DNA from: Clostridiales bacterium
GTDB taxonomy: Bacteria > Bacillota_A > Clostridia > Lachnospirales > Lachnospiraceae
Direction of reading: 5' to 3'
Length of the DNA stretch: 7,996 nt
Assembly (NCBI GenBank): GCA_030154385.1
Contig: JASKJZ010000104.1
Coordinates: forward strand, 1-7,996
Numbering within the stretch: position 1 is the first letter of the stretch; each line of letters starts with the position of its first letter. Below are positions 1 to 5,995 of the stretch, one piece after another. The notes beneath the pieces are model-generated. The model did not search any database, was not told the DNA's origin, and was given only the letters and a program-made list of their open reading frames with translations. A program made the translations under genes and the position numbers.

Positions 1-29
1 ATAATAGCTTAGAATCTCTATCACACTAA

Positions 30-59
30 GTAGGTTTTTTGCAAGCAAAAAGCCCCTAC
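30..59. repeat. Imperfect inverted repeat downstream of the tRNA-Lys gene
   Basis: GTAGG at 30-34 pairs with CCTAC at 55-59. Inside, a T-run ending in TTTTTGC pairs with GCAAAAA around a very small loop, with an unpaired bulge (GCC side) between the two stems. It lies 3' of the minus-strand tRNA gene, where a transcript end is expected. However, neither strand carries a T-run directly after the outer stem, so it is not a classical intrinsic terminator. It could be a processing or transcript-end hairpin. The rest of 1-95 holds no gene that I can support. Confidence 0.35.
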
Positions 60-95
60 CCAGCCACCTTTTGTAGCCAAACAAGGACCTTAAAA

Positions 96-168
96 TGCGC
101 CTCCAGGGGCTCGAACCCTGGACACCCTGATTAAGAGTCAGGTGCTCTACCAACTGAGCTAGAAGCGC
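96..168 (-). tRNA. tRNA-Lys (anticodon CUU)
   Basis: The minus strand folds as a complete 73-nt cloverleaf. The acceptor stem GCGCTTC pairs with GAGGCGC, with one G-U pair, and the discriminator base is A. T8-A9 is followed by the GCTC...GAGC D-arm. The anticodon loop CTCTTAA is closed by a CCTGA/TCAGG stem and places CTT at positions 34-36, so it reads the lysine codon AAG. The T-arm is CAGGG, loop TTCGAGC, CCCTG. The 3' CCA is not encoded (the next bases are TTT), so it must be added by a CCA-adding enzyme. A strong promoter lies about 20 nt upstream of the mature 5' end, so the gene can be expressed independently of trxA. Confidence 0.97.
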
Positions 169-193
169 ATTGCATTTTTCCAACGCAAGAATT

Positions 194-222
194 ATTATAT
201 CTTATGTTTTTACAAAATGCAA
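194..222 (-). promoter_or_regulatory. Sigma-A-type promoter of tRNA-Lys
   Basis: On the minus strand there is a perfect -10 box TATAAT (199-194) and a -35-like TTGCAT (222-217) separated by 17 bases. Transcription would begin near 187, giving a leader of about 20 nt before the tRNA 5' end. The -35 box is only a partial match, but the -10 box and spacing are ideal. Confidence 0.8.
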
Positions 223-258
223 GTCCTTTTTTTATTTTTTTTGATTTTAGTGAAGGCT

Positions 259-576
259 TTATTTATGAGCTGTAATTTTTGCTACAACCTGTGCCTTAGA
301 AACTGCCCCAACAATCTTATCAACAACTTCTCCATCCTTAATAAAGAGCATGGTTGGGATGGACATAACACGATACTTTTGTGCAGTGGCTTGGTTTTCG
401 TCCACATTTAACTTACCAATTTTTACACTTCCTTCGTATTCGGCAGCCAATTCTTTAATAACAGGAGCCATCATTTTACATGGGCCACACCAATCGGCAT
501 AAAAATCTACAACAACCAAGCTTTTTGCATCTAATGCTTCCTGACTAAAATTAGAATCGGTAAATTTCATTTCCAT
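259..576 (-). CDS. trxA: Thioredoxin
   Basis: This 105-aa protein has the full length of a classical thioredoxin, a cytoplasmic disulfide reductase that is recharged by thioredoxin reductase and reduces partners such as ribonucleotide reductase and peroxiredoxins. The active site WCGPC is at residues 29-33, with redox cysteines C30 and C33. The buried aspartate of the family is D24 in the VVDFYADWC strand, and the cis-proline loop SIPT is at 72-75 (P74). No signal peptide is visible. The start at 576 is set by AGGAGG eight bases upstream; Met3 is a less likely alternative. The binding site lies inside the last codons of a small upstream ORF whose stop is two bases before this start, so translation is probably coupled. 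I see no clear intrinsic terminator between this gene and the tRNA promoter. Confidence 0.97.
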   Translation of the reverse strand: MEMKFTDSNFSQEALDAKSLVVVDFYADWCGPCKMMAPVIKELAAEYEGSVKIGKLNVDENQATAQKYRVMSIPTMLFIKDGEVVDKIVGAVSKAQVVAKITAHK

Positions 577-578
577 AA

Positions 579-716
579 TTATTTCCTCCTTTTTTGTTTT
601 GCAGATAATAAATTTGAGACTTCATCCCACGATTTTTTTACCTGCAAGGTTCGCTTGTTTAGTTTTCTGTTATGTGATAAAGACCTTGCAATCTTTTCTT
701 TTACGGAAAAACCCAT
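579..716 (-). CDS. Small basic ORF (45 aa) coupled to trxA, function unknown
   Basis: An uninterrupted 45-codon frame starts with ATG at 716, six bases after AGGAG, and ends with TAA at 581-579, only two bases before the trxA start. The product begins MGFSVKEKIA, contains KKSWDEV at 27-33 and ends KQKRRK. It has nine Lys and five Arg against three acidic residues, so it is strongly basic. It has no membrane segment, signal peptide or cysteine. The two consecutive Arg codons AGG-AGG near the end double as the trxA Shine-Dalgarno, so ribosomes finishing here would open and feed trxA. It may be a genuine small protein (RNA or DNA binding would fit the charge, but this is inference) or a translated leader serving mainly to control trxA. 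I do not recognise a family. Confidence 0.6.
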   Translation of the reverse strand: MGFSVKEKIARSLSHNRKLNKRTLQVKKSWDEVSNLLSAKQKRRK

Positions 717-743
717 TGCAATCTCCTAAATCTCATTTTCTAT

Positions 744-772
744 AGTATATGCAGATTTTTAACACATAACAG
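744..772 (-). promoter_or_regulatory. Possible promoter for the small ORF and trxA
   Basis: On the minus strand there is a good -10 box TATACT (749-744), with a weak -35-like CTGTTA (772-767) 17 bases upstream. It sits about 28 bases before the small ORF start, in the 72-base gap after trmB. Readthrough from trmB is an alternative source of transcript, because no clear terminator follows trmB. Confidence 0.45.
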
Positions 773-788
773 TAACTTAGTCACATTT

Positions 789-1430
789 TTAACGGCTTAT
801 CACCATACGGTGAATTGGCTTTCCTTCTTTGGAAAATTTTTCTTCATATTCGGTCATTACATTTCCAATGGCGTATTCACTGTGGTGAAGGTCATAGGTG
901 ACCGCTTCTAACTGCCATCCTGCTTCTTTTACTTCTTGCAAAGAAAAATCAAATAGCAGGCGATTGTCCGTCTTAAAAAAAATCTTCCCTTTCATTTTTA
1001 GCAGGCCTTCATAAATCGATAGGAACTGCCTGGAGGTAAGTCTTCTCTTGGCATGTCGCTCCTTTGGCCAAGGATCCGAAAAATTTAAATAGATACCATC
1101 TACCTCTTCCCGGTCAAATATTTCATTCAGCTGATTTGCATTCATACATAAGAAAAAGAGATTTTTAATATCCTCTTCCTCCTCTTCTAGCTTTTCCAGT
1201 GCACGAATCAATACACTCTCATATTTTTCAATTCCAATATAATTAATCATTGGATTCTGTTTCGCAAGTGTTTTAATAAACGTACCCTTTCCCATTCCTA
1301 TTTCTATATGAAGCGGATTCTCATTCTGAAAAAATTTGTTCCATTTTCCTTTATAAGTTGAGGCATTTTGAATGACCAGGGCGCTTTTTTCGATTTTCTC
1401 TTTTGCACCTGGAATGTTTCGTAATCGCAT
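789..1430 (-). CDS. trmB: tRNA (guanine-N7-)-methyltransferase
   Basis: This 213-aa enzyme has the normal TrmB length. It uses S-adenosylmethionine to methylate N7 of G46 in the tRNA variable loop. The SAM-binding loop EIGMGKG is at 43-49, with an acidic residue at the end of the second strand (GIEKY, E68). The family signature NFSDPWPK is at 116-123, followed by the basic HAKRRL stretch for tRNA contact. KTDN at 153-156 and TEYEEKF at 193-199 complete the usual C-terminal motifs. A run of five glutamates (82-86) sits in a helix between the SAM-site strands. The start at 1430 follows AAGGAG at close to ideal distance. A consensus promoter lies just upstream, divergent from the V-ATPase operon. 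Confidence 0.96.
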   Translation of the reverse strand: MRLRNIPGAKEKIEKSALVIQNASTYKGKWNKFFQNENPLHIEIGMGKGTFIKTLAKQNPMINYIGIEKYESVLIRALEKLEEEEEDIKNLFFLCMNANQLNEIFDREEVDGIYLNFSDPWPKERHAKRRLTSRQFLSIYEGLLKMKGKIFFKTDNRLLFDFSLQEVKEAGWQLEAVTYDLHHSEYAIGNVMTEYEEKFSKEGKPIHRMVISR

Positions 1431-1468
1431 GATGTTCTCCTTTTAATATGCAAGGTTATTTCTCTTTG

Positions 1469-1497
1469 ATTATATCGCCTTTGCATGTTTTCGTCAA
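1469..1497 (-). promoter_or_regulatory. Strong sigma-A promoter of trmB
   Basis: On the minus strand TTGACG (1497-1492) and a perfect TATAAT (1474-1469) are separated by 17 bases. The expected start near 1462 gives a leader of about 30 nt that includes the ribosome binding site. This is the best consensus promoter in the window. Confidence 0.88.
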
Positions 1498-1505
1498 ATA
1501 CATGC
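1483..1505. repeat. Inverted repeat GCATGT-N11-ACATGC over the trmB -35 box
   Basis: Perfect 6-base arms at 1483-1488 and 1500-1505 enclose the -35 hexamer of trmB. Centre-to-centre spacing is 17 bases, somewhat more than one and a half DNA turns. On the plus strand the second arm is followed by eight T residues, which resembles an intrinsic terminator, but no rightward gene precedes it. It could be an operator for a dimeric regulator, a terminator for antisense transcription, or chance in AT-rich DNA. Confidence 0.45.
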
Positions 1506-1822
1506 TTTTTTTTGTCAGAAAATAAAGAAACCGCTAAAGTTTTGTATTTCTACTGCTTTTTACTAGAAAATACGATACCCTATAAATAAGTTCATGTAAG
1601 TCATAACCTAGAAAAAAAAGGGCATGCTATAAATATCGCGCATATTGTTGAAAATACTTGAAAAATAAACAAAAATTGCATTTTCTATCATATGAAGTAT
1701 TGCGATTTGCTACCTCTTTCCATGCCTTTATTGAACGAAAAGGGACATCATTATTCCTATCATAATTTGTGAAAATTATATAAAATTTTTCTTACTTTTT
1801 TTAATTATTTACATAATTGCTA
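1506..1822. other. AT-rich intergenic stretch without a supported gene
   Basis: About 317 bases lie between the trmB promoter and the V-ATPase operon promoter. There are A/T tracts, short ATG-initiated frames that stop within a few codons and one 26-codon frame without a ribosome binding site. I see no tRNA, recognisable riboswitch core, insertion sequence end or direct repeat array. The A/T tracts just upstream of 1823 could act as an UP-type promoter enhancer, which is inference only. Confidence 0.5.
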
Positions 1823-1850
1823 TTTCAATTTATAAAAAAAGGTGTATTAT
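1823..1850 (+). promoter_or_regulatory. Probable promoter of the V-ATPase operon
   Basis: A -10-like TATTAT (1845-1850) has a weak -35-like TTTCAA (1823-1828) 16 bases upstream. An overlapping alternative -10 is TATAGT at 1848-1853. Either places the transcript start near 1857-1860, at the foot of the short hairpin that follows, with a leader of about 60 nt. The weak -35 leaves room for an activator or for the upstream A/T tracts. Confidence 0.5.
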
Positions 1851-1859
1851 AGTACTATC

Positions 1860-1891
1860 AAGGCGAAACCGTCGTAAGATATTTAAGCCTT
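1860..1891 (+). promoter_or_regulatory. Structured 5' leader element, candidate RNA switch or stabilising hairpin
   Basis: AAGGC at 1860-1864 pairs with GCCTT at 1887-1891, closing a 22-base loop that contains GAAACCGTCGTAAG. A short inner CGA/TCG pairing is possible. The second arm runs into further T residues (1890-1894). The element lies at the extreme 5' end of the predicted operon transcript, before the ribosome binding site at 1906-1912. From general knowledge, sodium-sensing riboswitches (DUF1646-type motif) control sodium transport and V-ATPase genes in some Clostridia. I cannot match this leader to that consensus by eye, so the identity is open. Confidence 0.3.
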
Positions 1892-1919
1892 TTTAGAACA
1901 ACCAGAAAGGAGTGAATGT

Positions 1920-2240
1920 ATGGAAAAAGTTCTAAATATCCTCAACGATTTGAATGATATTGAAGAGAAGGCCTGCTCAATTGTTGACCATACCTCAATT
2001 GAGAAAAAAGCTCTTTATAAGCAGATGACCGATGATATCAAGAAGCTAGAAGACTCAATCGCCCAAGAGACGGAAAAAAAACTGGAGGCAATTCGAGATA
2101 AAATGCGCGTTGAAATTGAAGCCGCAAAAAAAGATCTTCTCGCTTCATTTGAAGCCGATATGCAAAAAGTTGAATCAAACTATCAAAAAAATCACGATAT
2201 TTTTGTTGAAGCTATCTTTCAGAAAATTATCAGTGAATAA
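1920..2240 (+). CDS. Short coiled-coil protein, probable V-ATPase peripheral-stalk subunit (G/H type)
   Basis: This 106-aa, entirely hydrophilic protein is predicted to be almost all helix. Residues about 25-95 are rich in Lys, Glu, Ala, Gln and Asp with heptad-like spacing (for example KKLEDSIAQETEKKLEAI), as expected for a long coiled coil. It has no membrane segment or catalytic motif. As first gene of a V-type ATPase operon it sits where archaeal AhaH or enterococcal NtpF is found, proteins that pair with subunit E to form the outer stalk. Assignment rests on position, size and coiled-coil character rather than a diagnostic motif. The start follows AAAGGAG by seven bases. Sixteen bases separate it from the next gene. 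Confidence 0.75.
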   Translation: MEKVLNILNDLNDIEEKACSIVDHTSIEKKALYKQMTDDIKKLEDSIAQETEKKLEAIRDKMRVEIEAAKKDLLASFEADMQKVESNYQKNHDIFVEAIFQKIISE

Positions 2241-2256
2241 ATAGGAGTGAGAAACG

Positions 2257-3297
2257 ATGTTTAACGACCTATTAAGCTATAGTGGTATCGTTACCAAGAC
2301 GAAGGCCATGCAAGCTAAATTGATCACCGAAAAAGAGTACGAAGACATATCTTCCTTAAGCTCCGTTTCAGATTTTATCAGTTTTCTGAAAGCTCAGCCT
2401 GCCTATCAAAATCTTTTTGCAAATTCTGATGAGAAACTTTTGCATCGAAACGAAATCGAGCATATCCTTATGAATTCACTTTATCTGGATTATGCCAAAA
2501 TTTTTCGTTTTGCTGGAATCAAGCAACGTAAGGCACTTGATCTTCTTTTCTTTCGCTATGAAGTAAATATCTTAAAAGCCTGTCTTCAAAACGTATTTAC
2601 CGATGAAGACAGTTATGATTTATCCGTATTTGAGCCATTTTTCAAAAAGCACTCTAAGCTTAATATACGTACCCTTTCTTCTTGTATCAGTATAGAGGAA
2701 TTCATATCTAACTTAAAAAACACGAAGTTCTATGACTTATTTCAAAAGATTCAAACCACAAATGCAACACTTTATGATTTTGAAGTGCAATTAGATATTT
2801 TCTATTTTACTAGTGTCTGGAAAAGACGGAAAGAATTTGCTAAATCTCATGATTTAGAGGCAATAACGGATATTATTGGTAAAAAGATTGATTTTTTAAA
2901 TATTATGTCGATTTATCGCGCGAAAAAGTTTTACCAGATTGACCAAAGTCAAATCTATTCCTTTATTATCCCAATCCATTATCGTATGTCCTCCAATCAA
3001 TTAATGAGCTTGATTGAGGCGAATACCAAGGAAGAATTTGTCAGTCTACTATCAAGCACCCGCTATCATGAGGATGACACTTCATCCACTAACAAAAACA
3101 ATTCGATTGAAACACTGTATGAACGAAATTTAATCACATTATATCGGGATAGTCAAAAAAAATATCCTTTTTCCATGTGTACTATATTTAAGTTCCTTTT
3201 TATGAAAGAACTTGAAATAGACCGTCTCACTACCGCACTTGAATGTATCCGATACGGTCTTGATTCATCACTCGCGCTTAACTACATTCTTAAGTAA
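2257..3297 (+). CDS. V-type ATPase subunit C
   Basis: This 346-aa protein has the length of the AC39/NtpC family. In these enzymes subunit C is the funnel-shaped socket that links the central shaft (D and F) to the membrane K ring. The N-terminus YSGIVTKTKAMQAKLIT (8-24) matches the family opening in which a Tyr-Ser start leads into a helix with a Lys-Ala-Met segment. The rest is helical with repeated hydrophobic-basic stretches and no transmembrane helix, fitting three similar helical lobes. AGGAG nine bases upstream supports the start. Its TAA stop is fused to the Shine-Dalgarno of the subunit I gene. The protein is divergent, so the call depends on context as well as sequence. Confidence 0.88.
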   Translation: MFNDLLSYSGIVTKTKAMQAKLITEKEYEDISSLSSVSDFISFLKAQPAYQNLFANSDEKLLHRNEIEHILMNSLYLDYAKIFRFAGIKQRKALDLLFFRYEVNILKACLQNVFTDEDSYDLSVFEPFFKKHSKLNIRTLSSCISIEEFISNLKNTKFYDLFQKIQTTNATLYDFEVQLDIFYFTSVWKRRKEFAKSHDLEAITDIIGKKIDFLNIMSIYRAKKFYQIDQSQIYSFIIPIHYRMSSNQLMSLIEANTKEEFVSLLSSTRYHEDDTSSTNKNNSIETLYERNLITLYRDSQKKYPFSMCTIFKFLFMKELEIDRLTTALECIRYGLDSSLALNYILK

Positions 3298-3310
3298 AGG
3301 AGGTACTGAT

Positions 3311-5221
3311 TTGATAGAAAAAATGAAATATCTAAGTATAACCGGTCCTAAGGATGATATCGACCGTGTAGTTGATACTTATTTAAGCCGGCATGAAATT
3401 CACCTGGAAAATGCAATGAGCCAGTTCGAAGGTTCTAAAGACATGCGGCCATTTGCAGTAGATAATCCTTATAAAGAGCTTTTATCAAAGGCACAATCAC
3501 TCTACGATCAACTAGATAAAGACATCCCTTGTACCGAGGATCATATGGACATTGACGATGCAACCGATTTTATTAATGATACCTTTTTAAAGATTAATCA
3601 GATAACACAAAAGAGACAGGATATGAAAGATAAGGATAAACATCTTTCTGCTTTAATCCGTCAAATTGAGCCTTTTCGTAATTTGAATTTTGATCTGGAT
3701 AAAATGCATACCTTCAAATTCTTAAGGCTTCGCTTTGGACGAATCGCGCCAGAGTATTTCAATAAATTTACGCAATATGTGTATTCAAACCTGGACACCA
3801 TATTCTACGAATGTGAGCGAACTCCGGATTTTATTTGGGGAATTTATTTCACACCAGAAACAAAGGCCGATCAAGTAGATGCCATTTATTCCTTTCTTCA
3901 TTTTGAGCGTGTTGCCCTTGATGAAGAGTTTCGCGGCACTCCTGAAAACGCCTACCAGGCTTTAGTGGATAAGCGTCACTCATTGCGTGCCGATAGTAAA
4001 AAATTTAAAGAAGAAATCAAACAAATCTTAGCAGACAGAGGAAATAGTATTGTTTCTGCCTATCAATCAATTAAACGAGCTTCTGATAATTTTGATGTTC
4101 GTAAGGTTGCTGCATGTACTGCAGATACCAGTACGCATCAGGTATTTTACATTCTTTGTGGGTGGATGGGTGAAAAGGATACCAAGGAATTTATCAAAGA
4201 AATTTCAAATGATCCTAAGGTATACTGTATGAAGCAAAACTGCCCAGAGGATCATAAAATAAAACCTCCAACAAAATTAGAGAATCCAAAGTTTTTTAAA
4301 CCCTTTGAAATGTTCATTAAGATGTATGGCCTCCCAGCCTATGATGAAATTGATCCCACTATTTTTGTTGCACTCACCTATACCTTCATTTTCGGAATTA
4401 TGTTTGGCGATGTAGGACAGGGGCTTTGCCTCGCAATCGGCGGTTTTATTCTTTACAAATTCAAACACATTAATCTGGCTGGCATCGTTTCTGTAGCCGG
4501 TATCTGGTCTACGATATTTGGATTTTTATATGGAAGTGTTTTTGGATTTGAGGAAATCATTACGGCGGTCTGGCGTAGACCAATGGATAATATCATGAGC
4601 ACCCTTATTACAGCCGTAATTTTTGGTGTATTTTTGATTCTTTTTGCAATGATACTAAATATTATTAATGCACTTCGTGCTCACGATATAGGACGCGTCC
4701 TTTTTGATTCCAGTGGTGTGGCTGGCTTTATCGTCTACGGAGGTGTGGCTCTTTGTGTTCTGCTCTACTACGTAGGATACCAGCTTCCTGCTTCCATTAT
4801 ACTCGTTATATTATTTGGAGTTCCTCTCGTATGCATTATGTTAAAGGAGCCCTTGAGCAACCTGATTGAGCAAAAAAACCATATATTCCCTTCGGGAGGA
4901 GTTGGTATGTTCTTTATTGAGGCGTTTGTTGAATTATTCGATGTTGTATTAAGCTATGCTACCAATACAATATCCTTTGTTCGTATTGGTGCATTTGCTT
5001 TAAGCCATGCCGGCATGATGGGAGTTGTACTTTCCTTAGCAGGCGTTGCGAATGGACACGGTAATCTTATTGTTATCATTTTGGGTAACATTTTAGTTGC
5101 CGGATTAGAAGGTCTAGTTGTAGGTATTCAGGTATTAAGACTTGAATATTATGAAATGTTCAGTCGATTTTATAGAGGAAACGGAAGAGAATTCCGTCCA
5201 TTTAAAACAGTTCAAAAATAA
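3311..5221 (+). CDS. V-type ATPase subunit I (membrane stator, a-subunit homologue)
   Basis: I place the start at TTG 3311, giving 636 aa beginning MIEKMKYLSITGPKDDID, because AAAGGAGG lies seven bases upstream and this is the usual family N-terminus. An in-frame ATG at 3239 would overlap subunit C by 59 bases and lacks support; ATG 3323 is too far from the binding site. Residues 1 to about 345 form the soluble arm that holds the stalks. About eight membrane helices follow from about 351. The half-channel residues of the family are present: the essential arginine R558 in FVRIGAFALSHA, H566 eight residues later, and E600 and R610 ten apart in the last helix, the same spacings as yeast R735/H743 and E789/R799. 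It forms the ion path with the K ring. Confidence 0.95.
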   Translation: MIEKMKYLSITGPKDDIDRVVDTYLSRHEIHLENAMSQFEGSKDMRPFAVDNPYKELLSKAQSLYDQLDKDIPCTEDHMDIDDATDFINDTFLKINQITQKRQDMKDKDKHLSALIRQIEPFRNLNFDLDKMHTFKFLRLRFGRIAPEYFNKFTQYVYSNLDTIFYECERTPDFIWGIYFTPETKADQVDAIYSFLHFERVALDEEFRGTPENAYQALVDKRHSLRADSKKFKEEIKQILADRGNSIVSAYQSIKRASDNFDVRKVAACTADTSTHQVFYILCGWMGEKDTKEFIKEISNDPKVYCMKQNCPEDHKIKPPTKLENPKFFKPFEMFIKMYGLPAYDEIDPTIFVALTYTFIFGIMFGDVGQGLCLAIGGFILYKFKHINLAGIVSVAGIWSTIFGFLYGSVFGFEEIITAVWRRPMDNIMSTLITAVIFGVFLILFAMILNIINALRAHDIGRVLFDSSGVAGFIVYGGVALCVLLYYVGYQLPASIILVILFGVPLVCIMLKEPLSNLIEQKNHIFPSGGVGMFFIEAFVELFDVVLSYATNTISFVRIGAFALSHAGMMGVVLSLAGVANGHGNLIVIILGNILVAGLEGLVVGIQVLRLEYYEMFSRFYRGNGREFRPFKTVQK

Positions 5222-5235
5222 GGAGGATTATTATC

Positions 5236-5658
5236 ATGACAACAAAATTTATTCTTGTAAGTATCTTAGTTTTATCATTTATTATTCCATTTGGAGCCTA
5301 TTTCTTCACAGGTAAGAAACAAGGCAGCTTCAAAGCAGCACTAGGCTTCAATGCCGTGTTTTTCTTTGGAACCCTAATTATTGCCGATATTATGATGTTT
5401 AATGGAACGGTGTCCGCGGCAGAAGTTTCGAATACCGCTGTTACAACCGCTGTGGATGGTTGGAGATATCTGGCTGCAGCACTTGCAACTGGTATGTCTT
5501 GTATTGGTGCTGGTATTGCAGTTGCCAGTGCAGCTTCTGCCGCTATTGGAGCCTTAAGTGAAGACTCCTCTATCATGGGTAAAGCGCTCATCTTCGTAGC
5601 ATTGGCAGAGTCTGTTGCACTTTATGGTTTATTAATATCATTTTCCATTTTAGGTTAA
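5236..5658 (+). CDS. V-type ATPase subunit K (membrane rotor c-ring)
   Basis: This 140-aa hydrophobic proteolipid forms the rotating ring. The C-terminal hairpin (about 77-140) is a canonical c-subunit: a Gly/Ala-rich helix with GAGIAVASAASAAIGAL (91-107), a polar turn SEDSS, then a helix with the ion-binding glutamate E125 in LAESVALYGLLIS. Compared with Enterococcus hirae NtpK, the position of sodium ligand Q110 is V96, although the 29-residue spacing to the glutamate is kept. The first 60 residues hold two further hydrophobic segments (5-25, 34-55) with no counterpart of the glutamate, and end in TVSAAEV, which resembles a signal peptidase site. AGGAGG fused to the previous stop lies nine bases before the start. 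Ion specificity cannot be settled from this. Confidence 0.94.
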   Translation: MTTKFILVSILVLSFIIPFGAYFFTGKKQGSFKAALGFNAVFFFGTLIIADIMMFNGTVSAAEVSNTAVTTAVDGWRYLAAALATGMSCIGAGIAVASAASAAIGALSEDSSIMGKALIFVALAESVALYGLLISFSILG

Positions 5659-5673
5659 GGAGTAGATGCATTT

Positions 5674-5982
5674 ATGAAAATGTTTCTAATTAGTGATAAT
5701 GTCGATACTTATACTGGCATGCGCCTGGCAGGTGTCGAGGGCGTAGTCATTCATTCGAAAAAACATCTGCGTCAACAATTAGAGAAAGCCTTTGCCGACA
5801 AAGAAATTGGAATTGTTCTTCTCACTGAAAAGTTCGGTCGAGAGTTTCCTGATATTATTGATGAAGTTAAATTAAATCGCAGACTTCCTTTAATTGTGGA
5901 AATCCCAGATCGACATGGAACAGGACGTGATCCAAACTTTATTATGAAATATGTAAACGAGGCAATTGGCATAAAGATTTAA
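5674..5982 (+). CDS. V-type ATPase subunit F
   Basis: This 102-aa protein is the right size for the small central-shaft subunit (NtpG/AtpF family) that binds subunit D and modulates turnover. It has the alternating alpha/beta CheY-like pattern of the family: strand MKMFLISD, then DTYTGMRLAGVEGVVI (11-26), strand EIGIVLLTEK (44-53), and PLIVEIPDRHG (71-81) before a final helix. The ATG at 5674 is read from AAGGAG overlapping the K stop, with an 11-base spacer; an out-of-frame ATG at 5666 stops at once. Met3 is a possible alternative start. It lies between K and E, with 13-15 base gaps on each side. Confidence 0.92.
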   Translation: MKMFLISDNVDTYTGMRLAGVEGVVIHSKKHLRQQLEKAFADKEIGIVLLTEKFGREFPDIIDEVKLNRRLPLIVEIPDRHGTGRDPNFIMKYVNEAIGIKI

Positions 5983-5995
5983 GGAGGATTGCAAG

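Noticed and set aside
217..411. 64-aa plus-strand frame opposite trxA
   Set aside because: It overlaps trxA on the opposite strand, has no ribosome binding site and a low-complexity start derived from a T-rich tract.
1304..1486. 60-aa minus-strand frame overlapping the start of trmB
   Set aside because: It is out of frame with trmB and begins upstream of the predicted transcription start and inside the trmB promoter, so it would not be transcribed in full.
1692..1772. 26-codon plus-strand frame in the divergent intergenic region
   Set aside because: It has no Shine-Dalgarno, lies upstream of the predicted operon promoter and has no neighbour coupling; a frame this long is expected by chance.
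4050..4468. Plus-strand frame at 4050-4232 and minus-strand frame at 4277-4468 within subunit I
   Set aside because: Both lie inside a well-supported gene, lack ribosome binding sites and show no domain features.
5298..5591. 97-aa minus-strand frame inside subunit K
   Set aside because: It is an antisense shadow: its Ala/Ile/Pro-rich composition comes from the Gly/Ala-rich codons of the c-ring helices.
5772..5972. 66-aa minus-strand frame inside subunit F
   Set aside because: It is an antisense shadow with no binding site or recognisable protein pattern.
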